Positions 1-6,748 are shown, counted from the first letter of the stretch. The stretch: DNA of 9,828 nt from Lachnospiraceae bacterium UBA7110 (GCA_002492295.1 DKYC01000011.1:538-10365), one strand, 5' to 3'. Made by a program: numbers and translations. Notes: generated from the letters alone by a model not told the origin.

Positions 1-813
1 GCGGAAGCCCTGCGCATGACACAGCCGCCGCTTTCCAGACAATTAAAAGATTTGGAAGAAGAATTAGGGAAACAGCTACTCATTCGTGGAAGTAAAAAAG
101 TTACGCTGACAGAGGACGGAATGCTGTTGCGTAAACGTGCGGAAGAATTGGTTGATTTAATGGAAAAGACAAAGGCAGAACTGGCATCTTCCAGCGAAAA
201 TATCAATGGTGATATTTATATCGGCTGCGGAGAAACCGAGAGTATTTCCTTTTTGGCACAAGCCGCCCAGGATTTGCAGAAAAAACACCCTCTCATCCAT
301 TACCACATTTACAGCGGCGATGCAGAACGTGTTATGGAAAGACTGGATAAAGGCTTAATCAACTTTGGATTGTTAGTTGGGGAAGCGGACATCAGCAAAT
401 ATGATTATCTCAAACTTTTGCAAAAAGACTTATGGGGCGTATTGATGCGTAAGGATAGTCCGTTAGCAGAAAAGGAAACAATCTGCGCAGAGGATTTGTG
501 GGACAAACCCCTGATTGTATCCCATCAAGCCTCAATCAGTACAGAAATGTTCCGCTGGTTAAGGGCTGATATTTCCAGGCTCAGCATCGTGGCAACCTAT
601 GATTTGATTTATAACGCCGCTCAATTTGTTAAAAAAGGCTTTGGATATGTGATTACATTGGACAGGCTGATTAACACAACAGGGGACAGCAATCTATGTT
701 TCAGACCACTTTCCCCTACATTAGAGGCGGAACTTTGCATTGTATGGAAAAAATATCAGGTTCTTTCGAGAGCTTCCAGTGCATTTCTGCAACAATTACA
801 AAACCAGACTTAA
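1..813 (+). CDS. LysR-family transcriptional regulator, 5' end cut by window edge
   Basis: The frame is open from base 1; the internal ATG at 16 is not the true start. The opening residues AEALRMTQPPLSRQLKDLEE are the second half of a LysR winged helix-turn-helix, with the recognition helix around TQPPLSRQLKDLEEELG. Roughly 20-25 N-terminal residues lie outside the window. A linker helix follows, and then the periplasmic-binding-like effector domain, which begins near GDIYIGCGETESISFLA and contains typical LysR text such as the KDSPLAEKE stretch and a FVKKGFGYVITL segment. It ends at TAA 811-813. The family binds DNA as a tetramer and usually responds to a small ligand; the ligand cannot be read here. 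LysR genes often control a divergent neighbour, which would lie to the left. No clear terminator follows. Confidence 0.93.
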   Translation, partial: AEALRMTQPPLSRQLKDLEEELGKQLLIRGSKKVTLTEDGMLLRKRAEELVDLMEKTKAELASSSENINGDIYIGCGETESISFLAQAAQDLQKKHPLIHYHIYSGDAERVMERLDKGLINFGLLVGEADISKYDYLKLLQKDLWGVLMRKDSPLAEKETICAEDLWDKPLIVSHQASISTEMFRWLRADISRLSIVATYDLIYNAAQFVKKGFGYVITLDRLINTTGDSNLCFRPLSPTLEAELCIVWKKYQVLSRASSAFLQQLQNQT

Positions 814-974
814 TTTTCTTTCTTATATTTCCCTGCATGAAAAAGGTCAGGCACATAGCGATAATGCCACCCCGAATCTTCCTTATCAGGAAGTGTACAT
901 GAATTAAATAAGTTACAGGAAAATCTTAGCATAATACGCTGTTTAAGACGAGAAAATATTTTCCGGTTCTCCTG
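814..974. other. Intergenic gap with no gene seen
   Basis: This is A+T-rich sequence between the LysR stop and the stop of the minus-strand TnpA/ArsC chimera. A weak hairpin (CTTCC, six-base loop, GGAAG) lies near 880-895 and has no T tract, so I do not call it a terminator. No coding remnant was recognised. Confidence 0.5.
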
Positions 975-1250
975 TCATGCCCACTCTTTCCAAATTTCCG
1001 GATGATAACCGACCGTTGCCTGTTTTCCGTTCCTTACGACCGGGGTTTTCAGGACCTTTTGGTTTTCGAGTATTTTTTCGTCTTTATCCTCATCTGAGAT
1101 ATATTTTATCAGCGCAAGCGCGTCTTTGTCTTTGCAGTTTTCATCAAGAAGGTTTCCAATGCCGCCCACTGCCTGTTTTATGCTTGCAAACTCGCCCCTG
1201 CTCTGATACGTGCAATTATACTTGGTATGTGCTAAAATCTGATTATCCAT
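975..1250 (-). pseudogene. Chimera: IS200 TnpA start fused to ArsC-family C-terminal part
   Basis: This is an intact 91-aa frame with two origins. Residues 1-16 (MDNQILAHTKYNCTYQ) match the usual opening of IS200/IS605 TnpA transposases, which typically continue into a HIVF-type strand and PKYRRK. Residues 17-91 are instead ArsC/glutaredoxin-like, with SRGEF, KQAVGG, DKDALALIKY, LKTPVVRNGKQATVGY and a PEIWKEW end. ArsC-family proteins of this type run to about 115 aa and carry a redox cysteine near residue 11; that whole N-terminal part is missing. The Cys at residue 13 here belongs to the TnpA portion. The TnpA HUH and catalytic Tyr regions are also gone. A good Shine-Dalgarno AGGAGG (1259-1264) sits 8 nt before the ATG, so a product may be made, but neither parental activity is expected. 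Deletion between an inserted IS and the ArsC gene is the simplest origin. Confidence 0.78.
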
Positions 1251-1310
1251 TATGGATACCTCCTGCTATTGTTGATCAGGTTGCCTAGACCCAAATCTAT
1301 GATAACATGG
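1203..1310 (-). mobile_element. IS200/IS605-family left-end remnant
   Basis: It contains the first 16 codons of a TnpA gene (1203-1250), its AGGAGG site, and an A+T-rich leader of the kind that precedes tnpA in clostridial IS200 elements. The leader holds a TATCCAT/ATGGATA inverted repeat that spans the start codon. The outer limit of the element is uncertain. A perfect 6-bp hairpin (CCCAGC, TCT, GCTGGG) at 1360-1374 may or may not belong to the subterminal structure of the element. The rest of tnpA, any tnpB and the right end are absent from the window, so it cannot move by itself. Confidence 0.55.
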
Positions 1311-1406
1311 AGGTTTTATTTTTGGTACTTTAGGAATCGCTACTGCTCACTCTGTTCTCCCCAGCTCTGCTGGGCGCTTAATGGACGTTCAGTTATCCCA
1401 ATACGT

Positions 1407-2765
1407 TCAAGCCGGCTGATTCATGGTATACCTGCGATATACATAGAATGACAGCATAACTGTCAAGATATCCGCACAAACCTGCGACCAGACAACCCCG
1501 TACATTCCTATTATATGATTTAACAGAAACAGCATCGGAATGTTGAATACCACCCAGCGCATAACCCCTAAAAACAGTGATTTATTTCCCTCACCGAATC
1601 CCTGGAATACATAAACCGTAAAAAAGCTCATAAACATCAAGGGTGTCGCAAGACACCTAATCCGCAGGAATCCGGTGCCCAGCAGCACAGTCTCCGGGTC
1701 TGGTATAAAAATCCGCATAATGCTGCCGGCGAAACATTCATATAATGCAATGCTGATTACACTGACAATGATTCCCACCCGAATCGAGAATTTTATAATG
1801 CCATACATCCTGTCATGGTTCTTCGCCGAATAGTTATACGCAACGATTGGCATCATGCCCTAACAGATGCCGATGCCGACATTAAGGGGCAGCCTTTCTG
1901 CTTTCAGCACAATGCCCACAGCCGCAAGCGCAATATCACCATAGGATGCCATCAGCTTGTCAATAACCACATAGTCTATATCAAAAAGCAGGGTTGCGAT
2001 TGCCGATGGGATGCCGACATTGAATATGGAACCTATGCTCCTTCCGTCAGGCAGTCCGTTCCGGATATCAAAACAAATGACCGACTGTTTTTGGGTTCTG
2101 TATATGACATAAAAGAAGTAAACACACGCAACACAGTTTGAAATCAGCGTTGCAATTCCGACACCCAATACTTCATTCCCCTTTGGCAGAAGCACAAACA
2201 TGAAAAGCGGGTCAAGCACAATATTAATCAGTCCGCCCATTGTGATGCCAATTCCCGCCTCCTTTGATATGCCAACACTCCGCAACAGGTTGGACATCAC
2301 ATTGGAAAGCACCGTCGGTATTCCGCCAAAAACGATAACGCAGAAGGTATACTGCCTTGCATAATGGAATGTGTTATCACTTGCTCCCAGCAGTCCAAGA
2401 ACCGGTTCCATAAATACGAACATCAGGAGGGAGAATGCAGCCGTCACGGCAACAGATAAGTAGAAGCTGAATGCAGACACCCTTTTTGCCTCGTCTTCCC
2501 TGCCCTCCCCCAAAAGCCGCGATACCAGCGCCCCTCCGCCAATCCCCGTCAACCCTGCAAGCGACAGGCAGATATTAAATACCGGCAGAAGCAGTGAAGC
2601 TCCCGCCACCATATAAGGATTATTCGTCCTCCCGAGATAAAAAGTATCCGCCATATTATAAATCAAGACAATAATCTGGCTGAATATGGTTGGCAAAGCC
2701 ATTTTCTTTAATGCCACCGGCACCGGAAGTGTTTCAAAAATCTCTTTCCTGTCCGCTTTCTCCAT
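1407..2765 (-). pseudogene. MATE-family multidrug efflux transporter broken by an amber codon
   Basis: This is a polytopic membrane exporter that would use an ion gradient to expel drugs. It reads in one frame as 301 residues, a TAG (1860-1862), then 150 more residues. The total of about 452 matches the family norm of about 450. Recognisable MATE text includes LPTIFSQIIVLIYNMADTFY in the first helix, GGGALVSRLLGEG, and NIVLDPLFMF. The second half begins GMMPIVAYNYSAKN, which in relatives follows a conserved Gln (GICQG). The stop therefore looks like a CAG-to-TAG change at codon 302. I chose the ATG at 2765 because AAGGAG (2776-2781) precedes it. The ATG at 2792 lacks such a site and lies deeper inside marR. 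The gene overlaps the end of marR by about 30 nt, which suggests translational coupling. No Shine-Dalgarno precedes the ATG after the stop, so reinitiation is unlikely. Confidence 0.88.
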
Positions 2766-3210
2766 CGTTTTCACTCTCCTTAATTTTATCATCTATATGC
2801 CGGATATACTTCATCATAAAATCCGTAACCTGCCCAATCTGATTCTCCGAAAGCCCTTCCATAAATGCCCTGTCTCCCGCAATCCAGGCTTCATGGGCTT
2901 TGGCATGCTTTTCATAAACATCCCTTCCTGCTTTGGTCAGACAGTAATATATGTTTTTTGCATTACCCTCCTTCTGGTAAGATGACAGGAGCCCGGCTTC
3001 TGTCAGTTTCTTAATATTCTTACAGATACCGCTCCTTGTCATTCCCATATACTCTGCAAGGGAAGTGACATTTGGCTGCTCTAAGTCACCTACTGCAGCA
3101 ACGATATGAAGCTCCGAATTATTGTATTTCCTTAAAGACTGGTCTTCCCTGAGTTTAGATAATATTTCCTGTTTGTCGCCATATTCTTTAAACAGATTCA
3201 GTAAATCCAT
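2734..3210 (-). CDS. MarR-family transcriptional regulator
   Basis: This 158-aa protein is of normal MarR length. The winged helix-turn-helix is clear: SLAEYMGMTRSGICKNIKKL at about residues 50-69 is the HTH, and EAGLLSSYQKEGNAKNIYYC is the wing, followed by LTKAGRDVYEKH. The N- and C-terminal helices would form the dimer interface. The start at 3210 has a strong AAAGGAGG 8 nt upstream. It is the first gene of an operon with the MATE exporter, whose start lies inside its 3' end. That pairing is typical of a repressor of a drug pump that also represses itself. The promoter and a palindromic operator are visible just upstream. The effector is unknown. The C-terminal tail after about residue 142 is charged and probably disordered. 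Confidence 0.93.
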   Translation of the reverse strand: MDLLNLFKEYGDKQEILSKLREDQSLRKYNNSELHIVAAVGDLEQPNVTSLAEYMGMTRSGICKNIKKLTEAGLLSSYQKEGNAKNIYYCLTKAGRDVYEKHAKAHEAWIAGDRAFMEGLSENQIGQVTDFMMKYIRHIDDKIKESENDGESGQERDF

Positions 3211-3223
3211 GCAGCGCCTCCTT

Positions 3224-3264
3224 TATTGTTTCCTAGGAAACAATATTAGCACAGGATTGTTTCC
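3224..3264 (-). promoter_or_regulatory. MarR operator: 22-bp perfect palindrome plus an extra half-site
   Basis: Bases 3224-3245 form a perfect 22-bp palindrome with the core ATTGTTTCCTAGGAAACAAT. It overlaps the -10 box and the expected transcription start of marR. A third copy of the half-site (ATTGTTTCC, 3256-3264) lies in the promoter spacer, 31 bp from the matching arm. MarR dimers bind such palindromes and block RNA polymerase, so autorepression is the likely logic. Assignment to this MarR is inferred from position. Confidence 0.75.
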
Positions 3265-3271
3265 ATGTCAA
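3243..3271 (-). promoter_or_regulatory. Sigma-A-type promoter of the marR-MATE operon
   Basis: On the minus strand a perfect -35 TTGACA (3266-3271) and a -10 TAATAT (3243-3248) are separated by exactly 17 bp. The transcript would start a few bases further on, inside the palindrome, leaving a short leader with the AAAGGAGG site of marR. Confidence 0.85.
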
Positions 3272-3342
3272 CAAAATTTTGGCATCTCACATATCTACGC
3301 TATTCGTTAAAAGAATAAGGATGAGGTATCAAGGTAAAATGA

Positions 3343-3480
3343 GAGGGAAGGAGTTTTTCTGAAAAGCGGATTGTCGTGCAATGTGAAATAACGGTTCATC
3401 AAGGGGACGGTAAAACGGCAGGAAAAGAGATATTTCAGGCATCCGGTTTTTTGACAGAAGAGAATGGGGAAACATACTGA
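3343..3480 (+). other. Short open frame, possibly a gene remnant
   Basis: The frame is open between TGA stops and encodes text that looks protein-like (KRIVVQCEITVHQGDGKT, then AGKEIFQASGFLTEENGETY, then stop). There is no ATG. A GTG at 3376 lacks a well-placed ribosome binding site. It could be the tail of a lost gene or chance. I do not recognise the family. Confidence 0.2.
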
Positions 3481-3554
3481 GCACTGTGATTTGATGTGGA
3501 TTTACGGGAATGGAATATTATATTATTAGGGGCATGGCAGGCACGGTAAACCAT

Positions 3555-3668
3555 TGTAAAGTCAAGTTTTTTGCAGTTCCCATGATTACAGTTCTCCGAA
3601 AATCGTGATACAGTTTCCCGAAAAAGCTGATACAGTTCTCCGAAAAAGGTGTTATACTTCTCCGAAAA
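3555..3668 (+). repeat. Four direct repeats of about 22 bp, resembling an IS21-type terminus
   Basis: Copies start at 3583, 3606, 3628 and 3650. Each reads close to TGATACAGTTCTCCGAAAA, and the spacing is 23, 22 and 22 bp. Copy 4 is the most diverged. The array is preceded at 3555 by TGTAAAGTCAAG, which could be an insertion-sequence tip beginning with TG. IS21-family ends carry several internal repeats bound by the transposase, and from memory clostridial members use a similar CTCCGAAAA-type repeat. No istA or istB follows, so this would be a solo end. The period of two helical turns also fits an array of protein-binding sites unrelated to transposition. Confidence 0.6.
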
Positions 3669-3870
3669 CCGTAGCAGTATTATGCAGGAATGGGAGGGAT
3701 TGCCCCACTGTTATATCAATAACTTTTGGGTTTAAACCTACGGATTTCAGGTATATTTCCAGCTTGTAGTATATTGATGATATAGTCATTGAAAAATTCT
3801 GTAGGAATTAAATGGTACAATAATAAAATAATGTTATGGTAAACCATATATAATCGTATATAACAATTCA
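3669..3870. other. A+T-rich gap with no supported gene
   Basis: I see no promoter or RNA structure worth calling. A minus-strand frame (3716-3847) would give 43 residues ending IPEIRRFKPKSY, but it has no ribosome binding site and no recognisable motif. It could be a remnant tail or chance in A+T-rich DNA. Confidence 0.4.
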
Positions 3871-4293
3871 TCAATATATGCCTGTTTCATATATTAAATA
3901 CCCTATTTCTAAATCTACATGAAAAGCTACATCTTGGTAAAAAGATATCTCATCCCATTTATTACCTGTCAATTTAAACAAATGAGAACCCGGAATGGGA
4001 GTTTCCAGCCAATTTTCTGTTCCTTCAATTAATTTAAAGTAACGGTATATCAATAACTGATATAATCCTCCTAAAGCAAATAAGGTATGCTCTAAATTAG
4101 CAAATTTATGGTATTTCTTAGTAGTTCCTCCAATATTACCTGTCTGAAATCGTTCATGCTTCACCTTGTTATATGCAGTCCACCAATTCGGATTCATACC
4201 TTGATTCCAACTTTCCCAAGGTATAAATGATGATATATTGCAATGCTGTATAATATCTATTTTTGTGTTGCAGAAATCTGTTTCGTTATTCAT
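3871..4293 (-). CDS. Unknown 140-aa protein, perhaps N-terminally truncated
   Basis: I do not assign a function. The protein is rich in aromatic residues. Its core PNWWTAYNKVKHERF (about residues 35-49), followed by an ANLEHTLFALGGLYQLLIYR helix (66-84), resembles uncharacterised bacterial proteins with an NWW..YN..KH.R pattern followed by an AN......AL..L helix. The polar KVKHER stretch before long helices is faintly like HEPN-type folds, but this is only a resemblance. The ribosome binding site before ATG 4293 is poor (AAGAATGAG). The frame stays open for 19 codons upstream with no ATG, GTG or TTG, so the N-terminal part of a longer gene may have been lost. It is divergent from the GrpB gene. 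Confidence 0.55.
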   Translation of the reverse strand: MNNETDFCNTKIDIIQHCNISSFIPWESWNQGMNPNWWTAYNKVKHERFQTGNIGGTTKKYHKFANLEHTLFALGGLYQLLIYRYFKLIEGTENWLETPIPGSHLFKLTGNKWDEISFYQDVAFHVDLEIGYLIYETGIY

Positions 4294-4432
4294 AATCTCA
4301 TTCTTATAATAGTCTATTTTTTTGCATGACTTTGTGCATTGTATTGCTTACAAAATAATTTGGCATTTATATCTAATTCGCTTCCAATCTGTAATAATAG
4401 TTTAATATAGAAAAGGGAAATTAAATGAAAAT

Positions 4433-4463
4433 TTGATAGGAACATGGGCATGGTTGCTATATA
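4433..4463 (+). promoter_or_regulatory. Possible promoter of the GrpB-family gene
   Basis: A TTGATA (4433-4438) and an extended -10, TGCTATATA (-10 at 4458-4463), lie just upstream of the gene. The 19-bp spacer is longer than ideal, so the extended -10 may be the main element. Confidence 0.35.
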
Positions 4464-4505
4464 CTATTAGTGATCCAAACTAAAATTTGGGAGGGATACT
4501 ATATT

Positions 4506-5060
4506 ATGATAGGGTTGAAAAAGGGAACGGTAAAATTAGTACCACATCAGAGAGAATGGAATGAAAATGCTGAAAATATAGTCAGATTATTAAGACAGCT
4601 CTTAGGAGACACTGCTCTTGATATCCAGCATATTGGAAGTACATCTATTTTTTCAATCCATGCAAAACCGATTATTGATATTGCCGTAGCTGTTCATGGC
4701 GTAAATGATATAATACCTTATGTTGAAATGCTAAAACAGCATAATATCCTGTTTCATGAACAAGCTGTTGCCGGACAAATTTTTTTTGTGAAGGAAAATG
4801 GTGATATGCGAACACATCATATTCACATTGTTAAATGGAATGGAGCAGAATGGAATAACTATATCAACTTTCGGGATTATCTGAACGCAGTTCCTGAAAA
4901 AGCGATGATGTATGACGATTTCAAGCAGAAATTAGCAATACAGTTTTCAAATGACCGGAAGAATTTTTACAACTGGCAAACAAGAAATTATAAACCAGCT
5001 GTTATCGGAAGCAAGTGTGTGGAAATTGAAATCAATGACGGCAGATTCCAGTTTTTTTGA
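4506..5060 (+). CDS. GrpB/UPF0157-family protein (nucleotidyltransferase-like fold)
   Basis: The start at ATG 4506 was chosen over the upstream in-frame ATG (4470) because GGGAGGG (4489-4495) lies 10 nt before it; the product is 184 aa. Family hallmarks are VKLVPHQREW near the N-terminus, HIGSTS at residues 42-47, KPIIDIAVAV at 54-63, and RTHHIHIVKWNGAEW at 102-116. The motif GSTS followed by KPIIDI is the degenerate nucleotidyltransferase core of the group. The in vivo substrate is not established for the family. The usual C-terminal helix is present (NDRKNFYNWQTRNYK), followed by about 20 residues (PAVIGSKCVEIEINDG...) where relatives usually stop, so the 3' end may be extended or fused. 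It stands alone, with the neighbours on the other strand. Confidence 0.85.
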   Translation: MIGLKKGTVKLVPHQREWNENAENIVRLLRQLLGDTALDIQHIGSTSIFSIHAKPIIDIAVAVHGVNDIIPYVEMLKQHNILFHEQAVAGQIFFVKENGDMRTHHIHIVKWNGAEWNNYINFRDYLNAVPEKAMMYDDFKQKLAIQFSNDRKNFYNWQTRNYKPAVIGSKCVEIEINDGRFQFF

Positions 5061-5087
5061 ACAATCATTACCAAAACCGCAACTGAA

Positions 5088-5354
5088 TTAATAGCACAGT
5101 GTCAGAGCACATATCACATATGGCTTTGGAAGAGCGTTTACAATGGATTCCGGCAGCCCTTTTGTGACAGCCGCAACATAGTCCATCTTTGCCGATTCAA
5201 GCGCTTTCTCTGCACGGACTGCAGCCCATGCGTTCTGCCTTTCGCCTTCCGGACAATCCGACAGTCTGCCCTCACACATGGAATTTTCCCGCACAAGCTC
5301 GCCCCGCCGCTCAAGCAACGCGCCCTGCATGTTCCTTGCCGATTCAATCTCCAT
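5088..5354 (-). CDS. Unknown small charged, probably helical protein (88 aa)
   Basis: I do not recognise the family. ATG 5354 is preferred over 5396 because AAGGAG (5361-5366) lies 6 nt upstream. The sequence is highly charged and Ala/Glu-rich (IESARNMQGALLERRGELVR, then ERQNAWAAVRAEKALESAKM), which predicts two amphipathic helices, perhaps a coiled coil. Two Cys (in SMCEGRLSDC) fall between them. The tail after GLPESIVNALPKP is hydrophobic and may be read-through of a lost 3' end. A longer plus-strand frame across the same DNA (5189-5530) is Pro/Ser/Arg-rich and lacks a ribosome binding site, so it is probably a shadow. Confidence 0.5.
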   Translation of the reverse strand: MEIESARNMQGALLERRGELVRENSMCEGRLSDCPEGERQNAWAAVRAEKALESAKMDYVAAVTKGLPESIVNALPKPYVICALTLCY

Positions 5355-5423
5355 CTTTTTCTCCTTCCCCCGAGAAAATTTATAAATGTTTTCCATATAG
5401 CATTTATGCCGACAGGAAGTATA

Positions 5424-5543
5424 ATGCAGAAAAACAGATTATTAAGTCAAGGGGAAATTTATATTTTTTATACTCTAGACGAAACTTATGTTCAAGGCAT
5501 AAACAGGAATCAATTATCGCAACAGACTAATGCTCATCATTAA
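5424..5543 (+). other. Possible 39-aa small ORF or remnant
   Basis: ATG 5424 follows AGGAAG with 5-nt spacing. The product reads MQKNRLLSQGEIYIFYTLDE and continues to NQLSQQTNAHH. The composition is plausible for protein, but I recognise no family. It lies among gene remnants, so it may be a fragment. Confidence 0.25.
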
Positions 5544-5595
5544 CAACAGTATCAGTCACATATCAATATATTTTATTAAGAAAAGCATATATCGG

Positions 5596-5721
5596 CAGGA
5601 TACAATCATCTTTGTAACCAAAGGATATGGTTACGGCATGTGCCGGGAAACAAATTCTGTTATTGTAAAAAGCTGCGCTTATGCAGGCATATTTTTTCTG
5701 CATAAGTGTGGTTTTCTATAA
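5596..5721 (+). pseudogene. Possible decayed 3' end of a SpoIID-like gene
   Basis: The frame QDTIIFVTKGYGYGMCRETN, followed by VKSCAYAGIFFLHKC and then TAA, resembles the end of SpoIID/LytB-type peptidoglycan lytic proteins. Those carry a TGKGYGHGVGMSQ-like motif, a following helix, and a final Y..IL.FFY segment. Here the motif has lost residues (GYG-GMC) and the rest is degraded. The match is short and from memory, so chance is a real alternative. If it is correct, the enzyme would have acted on the spore or cell wall, and only its last 40 residues remain. Confidence 0.25.
5672..5715 (+). terminator. Terminator-like hairpin
   Basis: A 14-bp stem joins CTGCGCTTATGCAG (5673-5686) to CTGCATAAGTGTGG (5698-5711). 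All pairs hold on the plus-strand RNA if three G.U wobbles are allowed, whereas the minus-strand RNA would have A.C mismatches. The loop is 11 nt, and TTTTCT follows. This favours an intrinsic terminator for plus-strand transcription. Upstream, two smaller hairpins (GTAACCA/TGGTTAC at 5614-5634 and GGCA/TGCC at 5635-5644) abut, so the whole stretch may be a structured RNA end. Confidence 0.55.
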
Positions 5722-5877
5722 CATCTGTTTTCCTTCCATTCCGTCAAATTCAATCCGTATCTCAATGCCATTATTCATAAGCACTTTCACCATGCCATAT
5801 CCGCCGCACGCTTCTTTGCCCGTATAGTCAATGTCTCTAGTGTACTGTACCGTGCCTTTGGTTCGGAATAAAAGTGT
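5716..5877 (-). other. Probable coding remnant, family unknown
   Basis: This is an open minus-strand frame with no start codon. It encodes GTVQYTRDIDYTGKEACGGY, then GMVKVLMNNGIEIRIEFDGM and EGKQML before TAG. The regular alternation of charged and hydrophobic residues looks like real beta-rich protein, so it is probably the 3' end of a lost gene. I do not recognise the family. Confidence 0.3.
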
Positions 5878-5999
5878 TTAAGAAGATGGAGGGAATATCA
5901 CCTACAGAGTATTTGAACAGGATGGAGGGAACAATCCCTATCTTGTCTTTCCTTACTTTATCCTCACCGAATTATTTGTTTTATAAAAAAAGTTTGTAA
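5854..5999 (+). pseudogene. 3' remnant of an AraC-family regulator
   Basis: KVFKKMEGISPTEYLNRM (frame of ATG 5886) is the typical last stretch of the AraC/XylS HTH domain, which usually reads as FxxxFKKxxGxSPxEYR. Just before it, in another frame, AFGSE (5854-5868) matches the segment that normally leads into this helix (GF.S.S.F), so a few bases appear to be lost at the join. The remainder of the regulator is absent. The frame then runs on to TAA 5997-5999. Confidence 0.5.
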
Positions 6000-6016
6000 C
6001 AAGACCAAAAATCTCA

Positions 6017-6045
6017 TTTCCGCTTTTAACGGTATGTGCTATACT
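6017..6045 (+). promoter_or_regulatory. Promoter of the GntR-family gene
   Basis: An extended -10, TGCTATACT (-10 at 6040-6045), lies about 50 nt before the gntR start. At 17 bp upstream there is only a weak -35 (TTTCCG, 6017-6022). A short palindrome TTGTAACAA (5994-6002) sits just upstream and could be an operator. Confidence 0.5.
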
Positions 6046-6097
6046 GATTCTGAACTGCTCTTAGAAGAGTAGGATTCCTTACAGGAGGGGCATTTAG

Positions 6098-6748
6098 ATG
6101 ATTACGATTTCAGCGCGCAGGGAACACGAGTCTGCCAAAAGTTTTGTTTTACGGGTATTGATCAACAACATTGTCAATACCTGTCTAGAACCGGGCGATA
6201 AACTGAACGAACCAGAGCTATGCAGGCAGCTGGGCGTAAGCCGAACACCCTTCCGGGAAGCAGAGTTGGAGCTGGCACAGCGACGACTTATTGAAATCCG
6301 ACCAAAGATTGGTACATATGTTTCACTGATTGATGCAGAATTAGTGGAAGAAGTCCGTCATCTGCGTGCAGTGTTGGAGACGGAACTGGCTGGGATAGCC
6401 TGCGAAAAACTCGAAAAGCCAGAAATGGATCGTCTATGGGAAAATATAGCCCTTTGGCAAATGTACATTGACCGGGCACAGGAGGAAAAGATTTTTTCTT
6501 TGGACAAGGAATTCCACAAAATGCTATATCTGTTGTGCGGCTGTCCGTACTGGTACGATTTGGTGGAAAACCTTGCCCCCCACTTTGACCGAACTACAAT
6601 CTTAAGTTTCCGCTGTCGCCCAGTAAGGGCAATCCTGGAAGACCACACCAGTCTCCTAAAAGCGATTGAGGCAAAGGATGCTCCCACTGCCCGTACCGCC
6701 GCACCATTGCCAGCTCGGTTCTGGCCAAGGGCGGCGAACTGCCCTTGA
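6098..6748 (+). CDS. GntR-family (FadR/FCD-type) regulator with altered C-terminus
   Basis: The ATG at 6098 follows a strong AGGAGGGG. The N-terminal winged helix is clear: EPGDKLNEPELCRQLGVSRT (about 31-50), then PFREAELEL and the wing RPKIGTYVSLID. Residues from about 80 form an FCD ligand domain with the metal-ligand pattern D136 and H140 (LDKEFHKML) and H183 (EDHTSLLKAIEAKD). The protein should continue with a helix carrying the last His (A..A...M..H), but after APTAR it becomes AAPLPARFWPRAANCP and stops. That tail is out-of-frame DNA of the DUF1667 fragment. The last FCD helix and one metal ligand are therefore missing, and effector response is doubtful although DNA binding may persist. 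Its position before a beta-glucuronidase suggests a role in sugar-acid control, as GntR/FCD proteins often have. Confidence 0.9.
   Translation: MITISARREHESAKSFVLRVLINNIVNTCLEPGDKLNEPELCRQLGVSRTPFREAELELAQRRLIEIRPKIGTYVSLIDAELVEEVRHLRAVLETELAGIACEKLEKPEMDRLWENIALWQMYIDRAQEEKIFSLDKEFHKMLYLLCGCPYWYDLVENLAPHFDRTTILSFRCRPVRAILEDHTSLLKAIEAKDAPTARTAAPLPARFWPRAANCP

Noticed and set aside
977..1288. 103-aa plus-strand ORF over the TnpA/ArsC chimera
   Set aside because: It is antisense to the recognisable ArsC reading, has Arg/Pro/Phe-rich shadow composition and no ribosome binding site.
1860..1862. TAG read as a sense codon through an altered genetic code
   Set aside because: No other gene in the window carries an in-frame TAG, and the locus is full of ordinary pseudogene lesions, so a simple nonsense mutation is more likely.
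1815..2141. 108-aa plus-strand ORF inside the MATE gene
   Set aside because: It is antisense to clear MATE transmembrane sequence and has no ribosome binding site.
3583..3668. CRISPR array
   Set aside because: The 22-bp units abut directly with only 2-4 nt between them, so there are no spacers, and no cas genes are present.
5530..5721. 63-aa ORF as an independent Cys-containing peptide gene
   Set aside because: It has no ribosome binding site, an A+T-rich N-terminal half, and a tail better explained as a decayed SpoIID-like end or a hairpin.
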